Assembly: GCF_001708305.1 (NCBI RefSeq)
Contig: NZ_CP016953.1
Span: forward strand, 639,501-703,500
From: Streptococcus himalayensis
Lineage (GTDB): Bacteria > Bacillota > Bacilli > Lactobacillales > Streptococcaceae
Reading direction: 5' to 3'
Length of the DNA: 64,000 bases
Part shown: positions 44,601 through 52,777 of the stretch, one piece after another
How positions within the stretch are numbered: position 1 is the stretch's first letter
Layout: every line of letters begins with the position of its first letter
Made by a program: the position numbers and the translations under genes
The notes under the pieces: model-generated
Told to the model about the DNA's origin: nothing
The model's database searches: none
The model's input: only the letters and a program-made list of their open reading frames with translations

Positions 44601-47600
44601 TCAGAGGATGACAAAGAACATTATGATAACAAAGTGCCTATCCAACCAAATGAGGACGGTAGCTATACATTGCCAGAGGGCATTGAACTAGCAGAGGTCT
44701 TCTATACTGTAGAAGATCATGCTGGAAATAGACAAACACTTCCGCTCTCTGAGATTGTCCAAGCAGATAATCAATCTGGACGCGTGGAGATTCGTTTGAA
44801 GGACACGGAGGAAGGAGAAACTCTCAACACTTACTTCTCCTATCTCATTCGTGACACTGCAGGGAAAATCATTGACCCTGTTTTCACCCCAAATGGCCTT
44901 ATTAGCCTCCCATTTGGCGACTATAATGTAGAACTCTTTGCCTATGACAAGGATCATTTAAAATTAGTAAGTTCTAACATTCTGCCAATTCAGGTATCCG
45001 ATGAAAAGAGCTATGCGACGCTTGATTTCCTTGTTAAGCCACTCACTTGGGCTCCTGTGGATATTCAATTCAATCAAGCCACGCCTGAATCCCTTCAAGT
45101 TCGTCTGGAAGACACAGAAGGACGTAGCTTCCTACTCCCACTTGAGAAATATGTGGCCAATACCTACGGAAAAGATGTGCCGACAGGTCAGTATCAACTA
45201 GCGGTCACTTTGCCAGAAGGCTTGGAAATCTTGGAAGAGGTCAAAGAAGTCACTGTCACCCCGACTGGGGCAAACTTCCAACGTTTGACGATTATTGACA
45301 AACGTCCGCTCCTTTCCTTGCTTGAACAATTGGCACCTGTAACAGATCAAGCACTCTACTTCAATGCGTCAGCAGAAAAATTGACGGCCTTCCAAGAAAG
45401 TCTTGCGGCCGCTAAAGAAGGAGCTCACCAAAAACAAACTCAGGAAGTTTTGGATCAATTAACTGCCAAACTACAAGCTGCCTTCACAGCTTTGGATGGT
45501 AAGGAAACGGACTTCAGTAAACTTCAGGAAGCTCTGAACAACTACCGTCCCGTGGTCGCTTCTGCAAGCTACTTCAATGCTGATAGTGATAAAAAATTGG
45601 TTTACGATACCAACTACCGTATGGCTCAACTATTGGTGAATCAGGAAGGAATTACCCAAAAAGAAGTGGATGCTGGTTTGCAACAACTCTTGGAAGCTCA
45701 AGGAGCTTTAAATGGGCAACAAACAGACGCTCGTCGTTTGAAAGAGCTTGTCGGACAGGATCAAGAATTGAGAACAACTGCAGCGAGCTATGTATTTGCC
45801 TCAAATTCTAAGAAAGCTTCCTATGAAGCCAGTCTTGCCAATGCTAAGGCAATCTTGGCTGACCCAGCTGCTAGCCAAGAAGAGGTCAATCAAGCCCTTG
45901 CAGCTCTTGAAGCTGCCCTTGCAGACCTAGATGGACGACCTGCCAATACAGCAAACCTAGAAAACTTGGTCAAAGCTCAAAATACCTTCCAACAAACAAG
46001 TGCTTCGTTCCTATTTGCGACGGACTTAGCTAAAGACGACTACGCAAAAGCGATAGAAACTGCAAAATCAGTACTCGCAAAACCGTTGGCAAGTCAAGCA
46101 GAGATTGATGTAGCGTTCCATACGCTCAAACAAGCTGTAGAAAAATTAGATGGCGTAGAGCCTAGCAAGACTAACTTGGATGAACTCGTCAAAGCTCAAG
46201 GTACTTTCCAACAAACAAGTGCTTCGTTCCTATTTGCGACAGCTTCAGCCCAAAATGACTACGCAAAAGCAATAGAAACTGCAAAATCAGTACTCGCAAA
46301 ACCGTTGGCAAGTCAAGCAGAGATTGACGCGGCGTTCGATACGCTTAAACAAGCTGTAGAAAAATTAGACGGCGTAGAACCTAGCAAGACTAACTTGGAT
46401 GAACTGGTGAAAGCTCAATCTTCTTTCCAACAAACAAGTGCTTCGTTCCTATTTGCGACTGCTTCAGCCAAAAATGATTACGCCAAAGCGATAGAAACTG
46501 CAAAATCAGTACTTGCAAAACCGTTGGCAAGTCAAGCAGAGATTGACGCAGCGTTCAACATGCTGAAACAAGCGAAGGAAGAATTAGACGGCGTAGAACC
46601 TAGCAAGACTACCTTGGATGAACTGGTCAAAGCCCAATCTGCTTTCCAGAAAACAAGTGTTTCGTTCCTGTTTGCAACGTCTTCAGCCAAAGACGATTAC
46701 GCAAAAGCGATAGAAGCTGCAAAATCAGTACTCGCAAAACCATTGGCAAGTCAAGCAGAGATTGACGCGGCGTTCGATACGCTGAAACAAGCGAAGGAAC
46801 AATTAGACGGCGTAGAGCCTAGCAAGACTAACTTGGATGAGCTCGTCAAAGCTCAATCTGCTTTCCAGCAAACAAGTGCTTCGTTCTTGTTTGCGACTGC
46901 TTCAGCTAAAAATGATTACGCAAAAGCGATAGAAACTGCAAAATCAGTACTTGCAAAACCGTTGGCAAGTCAAGCGGAGATTGACGCGGCGTTCCATACG
47001 CTGAAACAAGCTGTAGAACAATTAGACGGCGTAGAGCCTAGCAAGACTAACTTAGATGAACTCGTCAAGGCTCAATCTGCTTTCCAACAAACAAGTGTTT
47101 CGTTCCTGTTTGCGACAGCTTCAGCTAAAGACGACTATGCAAAAGCTCTTGAAGCTGCAAAATCAGTACTTGCAAAACCGTTGGCAAGTCAAGCGGAGAT
47201 TGACGCAGCGTTCGATACGCTCAAACAAGCTGTAGAAAAATTAGACGGCGTAGAACCTAGCAAGACTAACTTAGATGAGCTTGTTAAATCTCAATCTGCT
47301 TTCCAACAAACAAGTGCTTCGTTCCTATTTGCGACGTCTTCAGCCAAAGACGACTACGCCAAAGCGATAGAAGCTGCAAAATCAGTACTCGCAAAACCGT
47401 TGGCAAGTCAAGCAGAGATTGATGCAGCGTTCGATACGCTGAAACAAGCGAAGGAACAATTAGACGGCGTAGAGCCTAGCAAGACTACCTTGGGTGAACT
47501 GGTGAAAGCTCAATCTGCTTTCCAACAAACAAGCACCACATTCCTATTTGCGACAGCTTCAGCCAAAAATGACTACGCCAAAGCGATAGAAACTGCAAAA

Positions 47601-47957
47601 TCAGTTCTTGCAAAACCATTGGCAAGTCAAGCAGAGATTGACGCGGCGTTCGATACGCTCAAACAAGCTGTAGAACAGTTAGACGGCGTAGAACCTCAAA
47701 CACAACCGATTATCATCGCAAAACCTGCTGGAAACCTAACAGTACTTGCAAAAAATCTGAAAAAGGTAAATACTTCTGTTCCTGCAGTACCTGTGGATCA
47801 GCAAACAGAGCACGCAAGTACACCTACATCCATCACTGCTCAAAAAACAACCCTACCAAATACAGGTAGTCAAACGATGGAAATCCTGCTTGTAAGCCTT
47901 GGATTTATCCTTCTTGGATTTACGGTTGTCCTCCAAAAACACAAGGAACAGCAATAA
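41685..47957 (+). CDS. Cell-wall-anchored S8 subtilisin-like protease (C5a peptidase-like) with FIVAR repeats
   Basis: 2090 residues from ATG 41685 (the frame upstream to 41568 is not used). Order: YSIRK-like signal (FSLRKYKLGLASVLLG), S8 catalytic domain with Asp133 (AVIDSGLD), His199 (SHGMHVAG) and Ser527 (NGTSMAAPHVAG), a PA insert between His and Ser, Fn3-like domains as in C5a peptidase/CspA, then about three diverged and eight nearly identical 73-residue FIVAR units (~1425-2007), a linker, and LPNTG with membrane anchor and basic tail. It cleaves host or bacterial proteins outside the cell and is linked to the wall by sortase A. The DNA of the repeats is homogenised, so copy number may vary. 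A terminator follows. Confidence 0.92.
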   Translation: MKQQRFSLRKYKLGLASVLLGLAIFSAGHPVFADELATSFANEEIVSNSAEITSPSADIRQPETATPELTPPATNLEAPVPVSDTTALTTRTTVEEPTATAAPLSNSSNELIHVPPVWKEGYKGQGTVVAVIDSGLDVEHDVLHLSDSSTAKYKDQAAFEAVKKAAGISYGNWYNDKVIFGYNYMESNSNIKEAEEGSHGMHVAGIAVGNPTKPDSSGEYIYGVAPEAQLMFMRVFSDTNKGTDAPLYVRAIEDAVKLGADSINLSLGGANGSLINVGPALDAAIDRAKKAGVSVVIAAGNDGAYGSGHAAPLAENPDYGLVASPSTASGAISVASYNNSNITTEVMNVIGNDSSLPLYRSKVPVTISESDQDFEIGKSYDYVFAGLGKEEDFATVDVAGKIALIKRGEITFIDKIKHAIAKGAVGALIFNNQDEPNLNMSLDKESKAIPSAFIPLSFGEELVKNNYQIQFNKQMGQIPNPAAKQLSDFSSWGLSVDGELKPDVAAPGGGIYSSINNGKYESKNGTSMAAPHVAGVAALVKQALRTKYPTKTPEEIESLIKNLIMSTAKPHFNEETKAYTSPRQQGAGLVDTHGAISTDLYVTGANGYGSLSLGNVGSTFTLPLILHNISDQDKTLTYVTEVNTDTVEEGHITLQPRSLEQIKGETITVKANSSLALTVTVDASKFHDELIKEMPNGYYLEGFVRFLDQAQEEVVSIPYVGFKGEWQNLAVLEKSIYELLKDNQNGFYFERVDDYMALGDSDATALVTDSSEDIISLNKREKRDPIILGSQLISQGASLITVDETGNVLLAFSPNDDKNQDIIGLKGVFLRNYRNLIASVYAADDQLLEHPIWQSEPAEGDKTYYSGNPRNKKSRIIDESIWDGTDQTGKSVPEGSYKYVVRYTPLVPGAKEQMVAFDVIVDRQYPVITTGTFDEKTRNFTPRTAIEEGGSGIRSEQVFYLAEGDDGLTYTSSEDDKEHYDNKVPIQPNEDGSYTLPEGIELAEVFYTVEDHAGNRQTLPLSEIVQADNQSGRVEIRLKDTEEGETLNTYFSYLIRDTAGKIIDPVFTPNGLISLPFGDYNVELFAYDKDHLKLVSSNILPIQVSDEKSYATLDFLVKPLTWAPVDIQFNQATPESLQVRLEDTEGRSFLLPLEKYVANTYGKDVPTGQYQLAVTLPEGLEILEEVKEVTVTPTGANFQRLTIIDKRPLLSLLEQLAPVTDQALYFNASAEKLTAFQESLAAAKEGAHQKQTQEVLDQLTAKLQAAFTALDGKETDFSKLQEALNNYRPVVASASYFNADSDKKLVYDTNYRMAQLLVNQEGITQKEVDAGLQQLLEAQGALNGQQTDARRLKELVGQDQELRTTAASYVFASNSKKASYEASLANAKAILADPAASQEEVNQALAALEAALADLDGRPANTANLENLVKAQNTFQQTSASFLFATDLAKDDYAKAIETAKSVLAKPLASQAEIDVAFHTLKQAVEKLDGVEPSKTNLDELVKAQGTFQQTSASFLFATASAQNDYAKAIETAKSVLAKPLASQAEIDAAFDTLKQAVEKLDGVEPSKTNLDELVKAQSSFQQTSASFLFATASAKNDYAKAIETAKSVLAKPLASQAEIDAAFNMLKQAKEELDGVEPSKTTLDELVKAQSAFQKTSVSFLFATSSAKDDYAKAIEAAKSVLAKPLASQAEIDAAFDTLKQAKEQLDGVEPSKTNLDELVKAQSAFQQTSASFLFATASAKNDYAKAIETAKSVLAKPLASQAEIDAAFHTLKQAVEQLDGVEPSKTNLDELVKAQSAFQQTSVSFLFATASAKDDYAKALEAAKSVLAKPLASQAEIDAAFDTLKQAVEKLDGVEPSKTNLDELVKSQSAFQQTSASFLFATSSAKDDYAKAIEAAKSVLAKPLASQAEIDAAFDTLKQAKEQLDGVEPSKTTLGELVKAQSAFQQTSTTFLFATASAKNDYAKAIETAKSVLAKPLASQAEIDAAFDTLKQAVEQLDGVEPQTQPIIIAKPAGNLTVLAKNLKKVNTSVPAVPVDQQTEHASTPTSITAQKTTLPNTGSQTMEILLVSLGFILLGFTVVLQKHKEQQ
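45955..47706 (+). repeat. Tandem array of eight 219-bp units
   Basis: The word GGCGTAGAGCCTAGCAAGAC or its one-base variants recurs at 46152, 46371, 46590 and on, always 219 bases apart, in frame (73 residues). Units differ at few positions, mainly in a short stretch (DLAKDD, ASAQND, ASAKND, SSAKDD), as expected of recent unequal exchange or gene conversion. Confidence 0.9.
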
Positions 47958-47990
47958 AGAATTTCATGTATCGATTAACATGAATCAAGA

Positions 47991-48020
47991 AAAAGACTGG
48001 GGAAATTCCCAGTCTTTTTG
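47991..48020 (+). terminator. Terminator of the surface protease gene
   Basis: AAAGACTGGG and CCCAGTCTTT with a short AT loop, then TTG. Confidence 0.85.
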
Positions 48021-48030
48021 TATTTCTGTC

Positions 48031-48086
48031 TTGACAAGGAGCATCAATAGGTATATAATTTATATATAAAATAATTATATATAAAC
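48031..48086 (+). promoter_or_regulatory. Promoter and candidate PadR operator
   Basis: TTGACA (48031-48036), 17 bases, TATAAT (48054-48059), a near-consensus promoter. TTATATATAA occurs twice with a 5-base gap just downstream (about 48060-48084), a palindromic pair suited to a dimeric PadR repressor. Confidence 0.7.
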
Positions 48087-48111
48087 ATTTTACATATAAG
48101 GAGGTGAGTCT

Positions 48112-48429
48112 ATGTATTTTCCCGTATCATCGACCTTGATTGAATTTCTAATCTTATCCATCGTGAAAAAGGAGGATTCCTATGGTTATGAGATTAGTCA
48201 AACGATCAAACTTATCGCGAATATCAAGGAGTCCACTCTCTATCCGATTTTGAAAAAATTGGAAAAAAATGACTTTTTGACCACTTATTCGCAAGAATAT
48301 CAAGGGCGTAAGCGAAAATACTACTCGATTACTCAAGAAGGAATCGAAGCATTAGCCGTCCAAGAGCAAGAATGGGAGAACTACACAGCGACCATCGCTG
48401 GGATTATCGAAGGGAGGATTCGCAAATGA
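48112..48429 (+). CDS. PadR-family regulator
   Basis: 105 residues with the PadR winged helix: LIEFLILSIVKKEDSYGYEISQTIKL and STLYPILKKLEKNDFLTTY, then YYSITQEGIEAL. GGAGGTGAG precedes the ATG. It probably represses its own operon through the palindromic AT-rich pair at the promoter. The stop overlaps the next gene's ATG by 4 bases. Confidence 0.9.
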   Translation: MYFPVSSTLIEFLILSIVKKEDSYGYEISQTIKLIANIKESTLYPILKKLEKNDFLTTYSQEYQGRKRKYYSITQEGIEALAVQEQEWENYTATIAGIIEGRIRK

Positions 48430-49022
48430 CACGAGACGACTATTTAGCAGAACTCAAAAAATACTTAAAAAAATTACCAGCCAAAGACTATGAAGAGGCG
48501 ATGGACTATTTCACCGAGTATTTCGATGAAGTCGGTCCAGAGGGCGAAGGGGCAGCCATGAAGGAATTAGGAACTCCGAAAGAGGCAGCACACGATGTCC
48601 TTCATAACTTATTAGAGGAAAAAGTCAATAGCGACGAGCCTGAACAGCAAAAACAGAGTTTCTTGATTGCTCTCTTAGCCCTCTTTGCAGCACCAGTAGC
48701 AATTCCGATGGCTATCGGCATTGCAGGTGGATTTATCGGCTTGATTTTAGGTATTCTAGCCATTGCCGCAAGCATTTGCTTTACGATTGGAGCCTTGAGT
48801 TTCACAGCCTTTCTAATCGGAGCCAGTCTGATTTGGGAGAGTTTTACGGTTCTCCTTGCCACCTCTAGCAGTGCTTTTGCTCTTGGTTTAGGCCTGGGCT
48901 TGTTTGCAATAGGTGCCGGGCTCCTAGCTTTCCTTGCTGACTTTTATATCATTAAAGGAAGCAAATGGACGCTCTTAAAAGTTATTCAATGGATTAGCCA
49001 AAGAAGGAGGAAAAACGCATGA
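48426..49022 (+). CDS. DUF1700-family membrane protein
   Basis: 198 residues from ATG 48426 (ATGA overlap with padR; the longer frame from 48372 is inside padR). A cytoplasmic helical start typical for DUF1700 (MTRDDYLAELKKYLKKLPAKDYEEAMDYFTEYFDE, GAAMKELGTPKEAAHDVL) and about four membrane helices. Found together with PadR and DUF4097 proteins as an envelope-stress-type module. Function unknown. Confidence 0.85.
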   Translation: MTRDDYLAELKKYLKKLPAKDYEEAMDYFTEYFDEVGPEGEGAAMKELGTPKEAAHDVLHNLLEEKVNSDEPEQQKQSFLIALLALFAAPVAIPMAIGIAGGFIGLILGILAIAASICFTIGALSFTAFLIGASLIWESFTVLLATSSSAFALGLGLGLFAIGAGLLAFLADFYIIKGSKWTLLKVIQWISQRRRKNA

Positions 49023-50080
49023 AAAAATGGAAATCCCTCGTATTTGCAACTGGTTTGATAGCTCTTGTTCTTGGCATGGCTTTAAGTGCTATCGGTATTC
49101 ACAGTGCAGGTTGGAATGATATTGAAACAGCTTATGGAAATGTGACTTCCACCGAAGATATTGCTGAAAAAGACAGCCAAACGATTCAAAAATTAGCCGT
49201 AGATCTGGATACCAAACATGTACTGATCGTTCCTTCCTTAGATGACCAAATTCATATCCGTTCAGTTGTGCCAAAAGATCAACAGAAACTAATTCGCCAT
49301 ACCATCACGAATGGCACCCTTTCCATCCATGAACAGACTCAGCAGAAACAGGATATAAAAATCTCCAGTGGTTTTGCTCCCTTGGTTGACCTCATACAGC
49401 ACATTCAAGAGCGAAACTACAATATTATTATCCAAATTCCCACAAGGGTAACTCTGGAATCTATCCATGCAAACGTCCTCCAAGGAGATATTGAATTTGG
49501 GAATATTTCCAGTCAGAAGATTATGGCTACTAGTGGCTCTGGCACGATCAAGCTTGACAGTACAAACTTCAAAAATGGAACTTTCACGGTTGATACGGGT
49601 ATCATTCGGCTTGAGGAAGTATCACTTAATCAGGCAAATATCCAGACAAGCGGTCGATTAGACATCTTTGATAGCAACCTTTCCAAAACACAGATCAAAG
49701 CTACGTACAATTCTGTATATATAAAAAATACCAAGCTCCTTGAAAGTACTGTCAGCAATCCAGATGACATGATTACTGTCTTTCAAGGACAGATAAATCA
49801 TAGCCAGCTCAGCACAGCAACGGGAGATATAGCCTTCTCGAATACAAGTTTCACGGGAAACAATACCATCACCAGCCAACAAGGTGATATTCAAGCTAAT
49901 CTTAGCCAAAAAGCACTCAAACGTCTGCATCTTCTTGCTGAAACCAAACAGGGAGAACTCACCCAACCTTCTGACCACATAACGGACTCTCCGATTTATG
50001 AACAGAAGGTAGAGCAAGCAAGTGGCAAGCTCACTCTTACATCTGACACTGGAGATATTCAGATTACCCTTGAAGATTAG
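49019..50080 (+). CDS. DUF4097-family membrane-anchored beta-helix protein
   Basis: 353 residues. An N-terminal membrane segment (LVFATGLIALVLGMALSAIGIHSAG) and a large extracellular domain of short beta repeats (LESIHANVLQGDIEFGNIS, IMATSGSGTIKLDS, ATGDIAFSNTSF, SQQGDIQANLS, LTSDTGDIQITLED), the DUF4097 adhesin-like right-handed helix. It starts 4 bases inside the previous gene. GGAGGAAAAACGC-ATGAAAAA at its start fits the csRNA core and makes it a possible csRNA target. Confidence 0.85.
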   Translation: MKKWKSLVFATGLIALVLGMALSAIGIHSAGWNDIETAYGNVTSTEDIAEKDSQTIQKLAVDLDTKHVLIVPSLDDQIHIRSVVPKDQQKLIRHTITNGTLSIHEQTQQKQDIKISSGFAPLVDLIQHIQERNYNIIIQIPTRVTLESIHANVLQGDIEFGNISSQKIMATSGSGTIKLDSTNFKNGTFTVDTGIIRLEEVSLNQANIQTSGRLDIFDSNLSKTQIKATYNSVYIKNTKLLESTVSNPDDMITVFQGQINHSQLSTATGDIAFSNTSFTGNNTITSQQGDIQANLSQKALKRLHLLAETKQGELTQPSDHITDSPIYEQKVEQASGKLTLTSDTGDIQITLED

Positions 50081-50087
50081 AAGAGAG

Positions 50088-50123
50088 TAGCAAAAAAGGA
50101 ATGCTCCCACTCCATTTTTGCTA
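50088..50123 (+). terminator. Possible terminator after the DUF4097 gene
   Basis: TAGCAAAAA and TTTTTGCTA enclose GGA...TCC. The T-run is inside the stem, so this is weaker than the others. Confidence 0.45.
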
Positions 50124-50316
50124 ATGATAATTGTTATCCTATCTGATGAGCTGGCGGTATTGAACTTAGGATGATAGGAGGGACGACCATAGTCGTGATA
50201 GAAAGACTAAAACAGCGCATCGTCCAGCTCATTTACGACCATTTCAATCGTAAACACGATATGGTTGGGTGGCAGACAAGAAGCAAGTTCTAGTGGTAAA
50301 ATGGTTTGATTTGTGT

Positions 50317-50322
50317 TATAGT
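50317..50322 (+). promoter_or_regulatory. Extended -10 of an orphan promoter
   Basis: TGTTATAGT (50314-50322): TG, one base, TATAGT. No good -35 is seen. Confidence 0.45.
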
Positions 50323-50328
50323 GGAGGT

Positions 50329-50423
50329 GCATGGGATAGCCTTTCTAATATTTTTTAGACAACTATATTTTACCAAGACTATCTCTATAAAGCAAAAGCA
50401 ACGGGCAAAACCGTTGCTTTTTT
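50329..50423 (+). ncRNA. Candidate small RNA of about 95 nt
   Basis: From the extended -10 to a strong terminator AAAGCAACGG (50395-50404) / CCGTTGCTTT (50411-50420) plus T-run. Inside, GATAG/CTATC and TCTAA/TTAGA can pair. No coding frame. The stretch 50124-50316 before it holds only a short meaningless frame. No RNA family recognised. Confidence 0.5.
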
Positions 50424-50468
50424 GTGTTGCGAGGACTTTTGGTCCAGGCTCATTTATGTAGTTTTTTC

Positions 50469-50660
50469 TTATTCTTGCAATTCTACATGAGTGTAAGCGG
50501 ATTCAAGGCAATCCTGATAAGGTGAGCCTTCCTATCTCACGTTTTCCGTTAATACATCTTTTACAATCAGTCGCCCTGAGGTCTCAGCATCTGAACAGGT
50601 CATGAGTGTTACTCTCAGCACTAGCGTCTGGATCACCTCAGATTACAAAGGGGTGACTGT
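50469..50660 (-). pseudogene. Decayed srtA 3' end (srtA fragment 2)
   Basis: The minus strand encodes CSDAETSGRLIVKDVLTENVR, a stop, EGSPYQDCLESAYTHVELQE, matching srtA fragment 1 (CTDAEASGRLIV...VELQE) at DNA and protein level. A one-base insertion before the Cys, a small deletion and an in-frame stop show it is dead. It lies downstream of no sortase and between a candidate sRNA and pulA. Confidence 0.85.
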
Positions 50661-50708
50661 CGCCATTGCGATTTTACAGAGTATCTGCGACGATGGTTTA
50701 AGTATTTC

Positions 50709-52766
50709 TTATTTTAATACCATCACCTGTTTGGCGGGTAGGACATAACGGTCTTGTTTTTCTTCTAATCCAACCGTTGGATAGCGCAGGATGAGTGTTT
50801 CTTGTTTAGGATTGTCATAGTAGATTTCTTCATTTGAGAAGTTGATGAGAATGGTGAGATGGTCGTTTTGAGTTTGGATGGTATAGCGGAGCAAATGTTC
50901 AGAGAGCCATTCGACTTGGCAAGCTTCTTTGATGTCATCTGCCGTTTCTAAGCTGAGGAGCGGATGAGCCTTCCGAAAGGCGATGAGTTCACGGATAAAA
51001 TCAACATCCTTTGCGTGTTTACAGATGCGAATCCAGTCAAGGTGATTGATAGAATCGGGGCTATTGTAGCTATTTGCGACTAGATTTTTTGTTCGAAAAG
51101 TCTCTTGTCCGCTGTGGATAAAGGGAACACCTTGAGCGAGTAGAACGATGTGAAGGGCCAAACGACTATTTGCATAGCGTTCTTCTTCGCTAAGATGAGC
51201 ATGTTTGAGTTTAAAGTAATCAAAGGCAGTCGCATCATCGTGACATTCGACATAATTGATTGCTTGCTGAGGACGGGTGAAATGCCCCTCCTCCAGTAGT
51301 CCGATATTGGCAGTTAGGATATTTTCCATCTGATAGATGGGAAGCTCTTTTGAAATCTTTTTTCCGTCTAAAATCGTTTCTTTGATAGTATCTCTGAAAT
51401 GGTCGCTGAAAAAACCATAGTCGGGGAGTTTATCCGCATTGAACTGATGAGCGAGTTGAGAAGGTTCCAAGCCTGTCGGCATTTGCCAGCCTTCTCCGTA
51501 GAGATAAATATTTGGGTAGATGGCCTTGAGATCGCTTGCGATTTCTGTCATTGTCTTTATATCCAGAATTCCCATCAAATCAAAACGAAAGCCATCAAAT
51601 CCGTAGAGCTCGACCCATTGCTTCAGAGATTGCTTGAGGTAAGAGCGAACCATAGCACGCTCACTGGCGACATCGTTGCCGCAGAAAGTTCCATTCGTCA
51701 GCTTGCGATTTTCATCATAGCGGAAAAAATAGCCAGGTACAATTTGTTCAAAAGCATAGGTACTTGCATTGTAAACATGATTATACACGACATCCATGAT
51801 AACGCTAATGTCTGCTTGATGATAGGCTGAGATGGCTCCTTGCAGTTCGATAATCCGGCTGTAGGGGTTATCAGGGTCAGTCGCAAAACTGCCATCAGGT
51901 AGATTGTATTGAACAGGGTCATACCCCCAATTATAGGAAAGCTCAGGGTGTTTTTCATCAACGCTACCAAAGTCATAAAGAGGCATGAGTTGGATATGGG
52001 TGATGCCCAGCTGTTTGAGATATTCCATACCGATGACCTGTTCCCCTATCCTTGGACTTTCGAGTAATCCCTGAAATTTTCCTGCCTGTGTAAAATTTGC
52101 TTCTTGTTGCATGGAGAAATCGCGTACACTCATCTCGTAAATAATAGCCTTGGTAGGTTTGACTTGATGTGCTACGCGTGAGATAGGTTGGCTGATTTTA
52201 TCCTTGTCAATGACAAAACTTCGTCCAGAATTTGCCTCAGAAGCAAGAGCGTAAGGGTCGTGGACCTCTCGCCATTCATTTTGAACTTTATGGAGATAGC
52301 TGTAAGCTTGTCCTTCAAAATCTCCTTGAAGAGTGGTTTGCCAGACACCTTTATCCCCACGAGAAAGCGGAAAACTTTGGCCTCCTAGGAGAATAAAGAC
52401 CTGTTCGGAAATCGGTGCCCAAAATCGAAAATGAGTTGAGTTTGGGGTATAGTTAGCTCCCAAATCATCGCCTTCATAAGCAAAGAGCTCATCGAAAATT
52501 GGTTGACGAATAATATCTCTAAGATTTAAGAAAGCCTTGTTGCGGTCTTGGTCATAAATCCAGTAAGGTGTGTCCAGCAAAAATTTTTCAGGACTTTGAA
52601 GAGTGAGGAGTACTTGCTTGTCCTTGTGGTGAACTTCTAGAAGTGACAAAGCTTGTTTTGGATTTTCAAGGCTAAAGACAAGATCATCAGAAAAGAAGGC
52701 CATGTCCATCTCGATACGGACAAGATCTTCACCATCTAAAAAAGCTTGAAATGTGCGGAAAACCAT
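50709..52766 (-). CDS. pulA: Type I pullulanase (GH13), intracellular
   Basis: 685 residues without signal peptide or wall anchor. After an N-terminal beta domain (HFRFWAPISEQVFILLGG, CBM48 type) the GH13 barrel follows: QLMPLYDFGSVDE, YNWGYDP, DVVYNHVYNAS, DGFRFDLMGILD (nucleophile Asp), YGEGWQ (acid Glu), YVECHDD and QGVPFIHSGQE. It cleaves alpha-1,6 branches in maltodextrins or glycogen so that MalQ and the phosphorylase can finish. It sits next to malR and the mal genes on the minus strand. Confidence 0.93.
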   Translation of the reverse strand: MVFRTFQAFLDGEDLVRIEMDMAFFSDDLVFSLENPKQALSLLEVHHKDKQVLLTLQSPEKFLLDTPYWIYDQDRNKAFLNLRDIIRQPIFDELFAYEGDDLGANYTPNSTHFRFWAPISEQVFILLGGQSFPLSRGDKGVWQTTLQGDFEGQAYSYLHKVQNEWREVHDPYALASEANSGRSFVIDKDKISQPISRVAHQVKPTKAIIYEMSVRDFSMQQEANFTQAGKFQGLLESPRIGEQVIGMEYLKQLGITHIQLMPLYDFGSVDEKHPELSYNWGYDPVQYNLPDGSFATDPDNPYSRIIELQGAISAYHQADISVIMDVVYNHVYNASTYAFEQIVPGYFFRYDENRKLTNGTFCGNDVASERAMVRSYLKQSLKQWVELYGFDGFRFDLMGILDIKTMTEIASDLKAIYPNIYLYGEGWQMPTGLEPSQLAHQFNADKLPDYGFFSDHFRDTIKETILDGKKISKELPIYQMENILTANIGLLEEGHFTRPQQAINYVECHDDATAFDYFKLKHAHLSEEERYANSRLALHIVLLAQGVPFIHSGQETFRTKNLVANSYNSPDSINHLDWIRICKHAKDVDFIRELIAFRKAHPLLSLETADDIKEACQVEWLSEHLLRYTIQTQNDHLTILINFSNEEIYYDNPKQETLILRYPTVGLEEKQDRYVLPAKQVMVLK

Positions 52767-52777
52767 AAGTTTCCTTT

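Noticed and set aside
45955..47706. Regular 219-bp repeats as a CRISPR array
   Set aside because: Units are coding, in frame and without unique spacers; they are FIVAR domains.
50191..50296. Short frame encoding MIERLKQR...-like residues before the sRNA candidate
   Set aside because: Start is GTG without ribosome site, no family resemblance, in a stretch full of decayed sequence.
50329..50423. tracrRNA
   Set aside because: No cas genes or repeats in the window and no anti-repeat; only a generic terminator resembles it.
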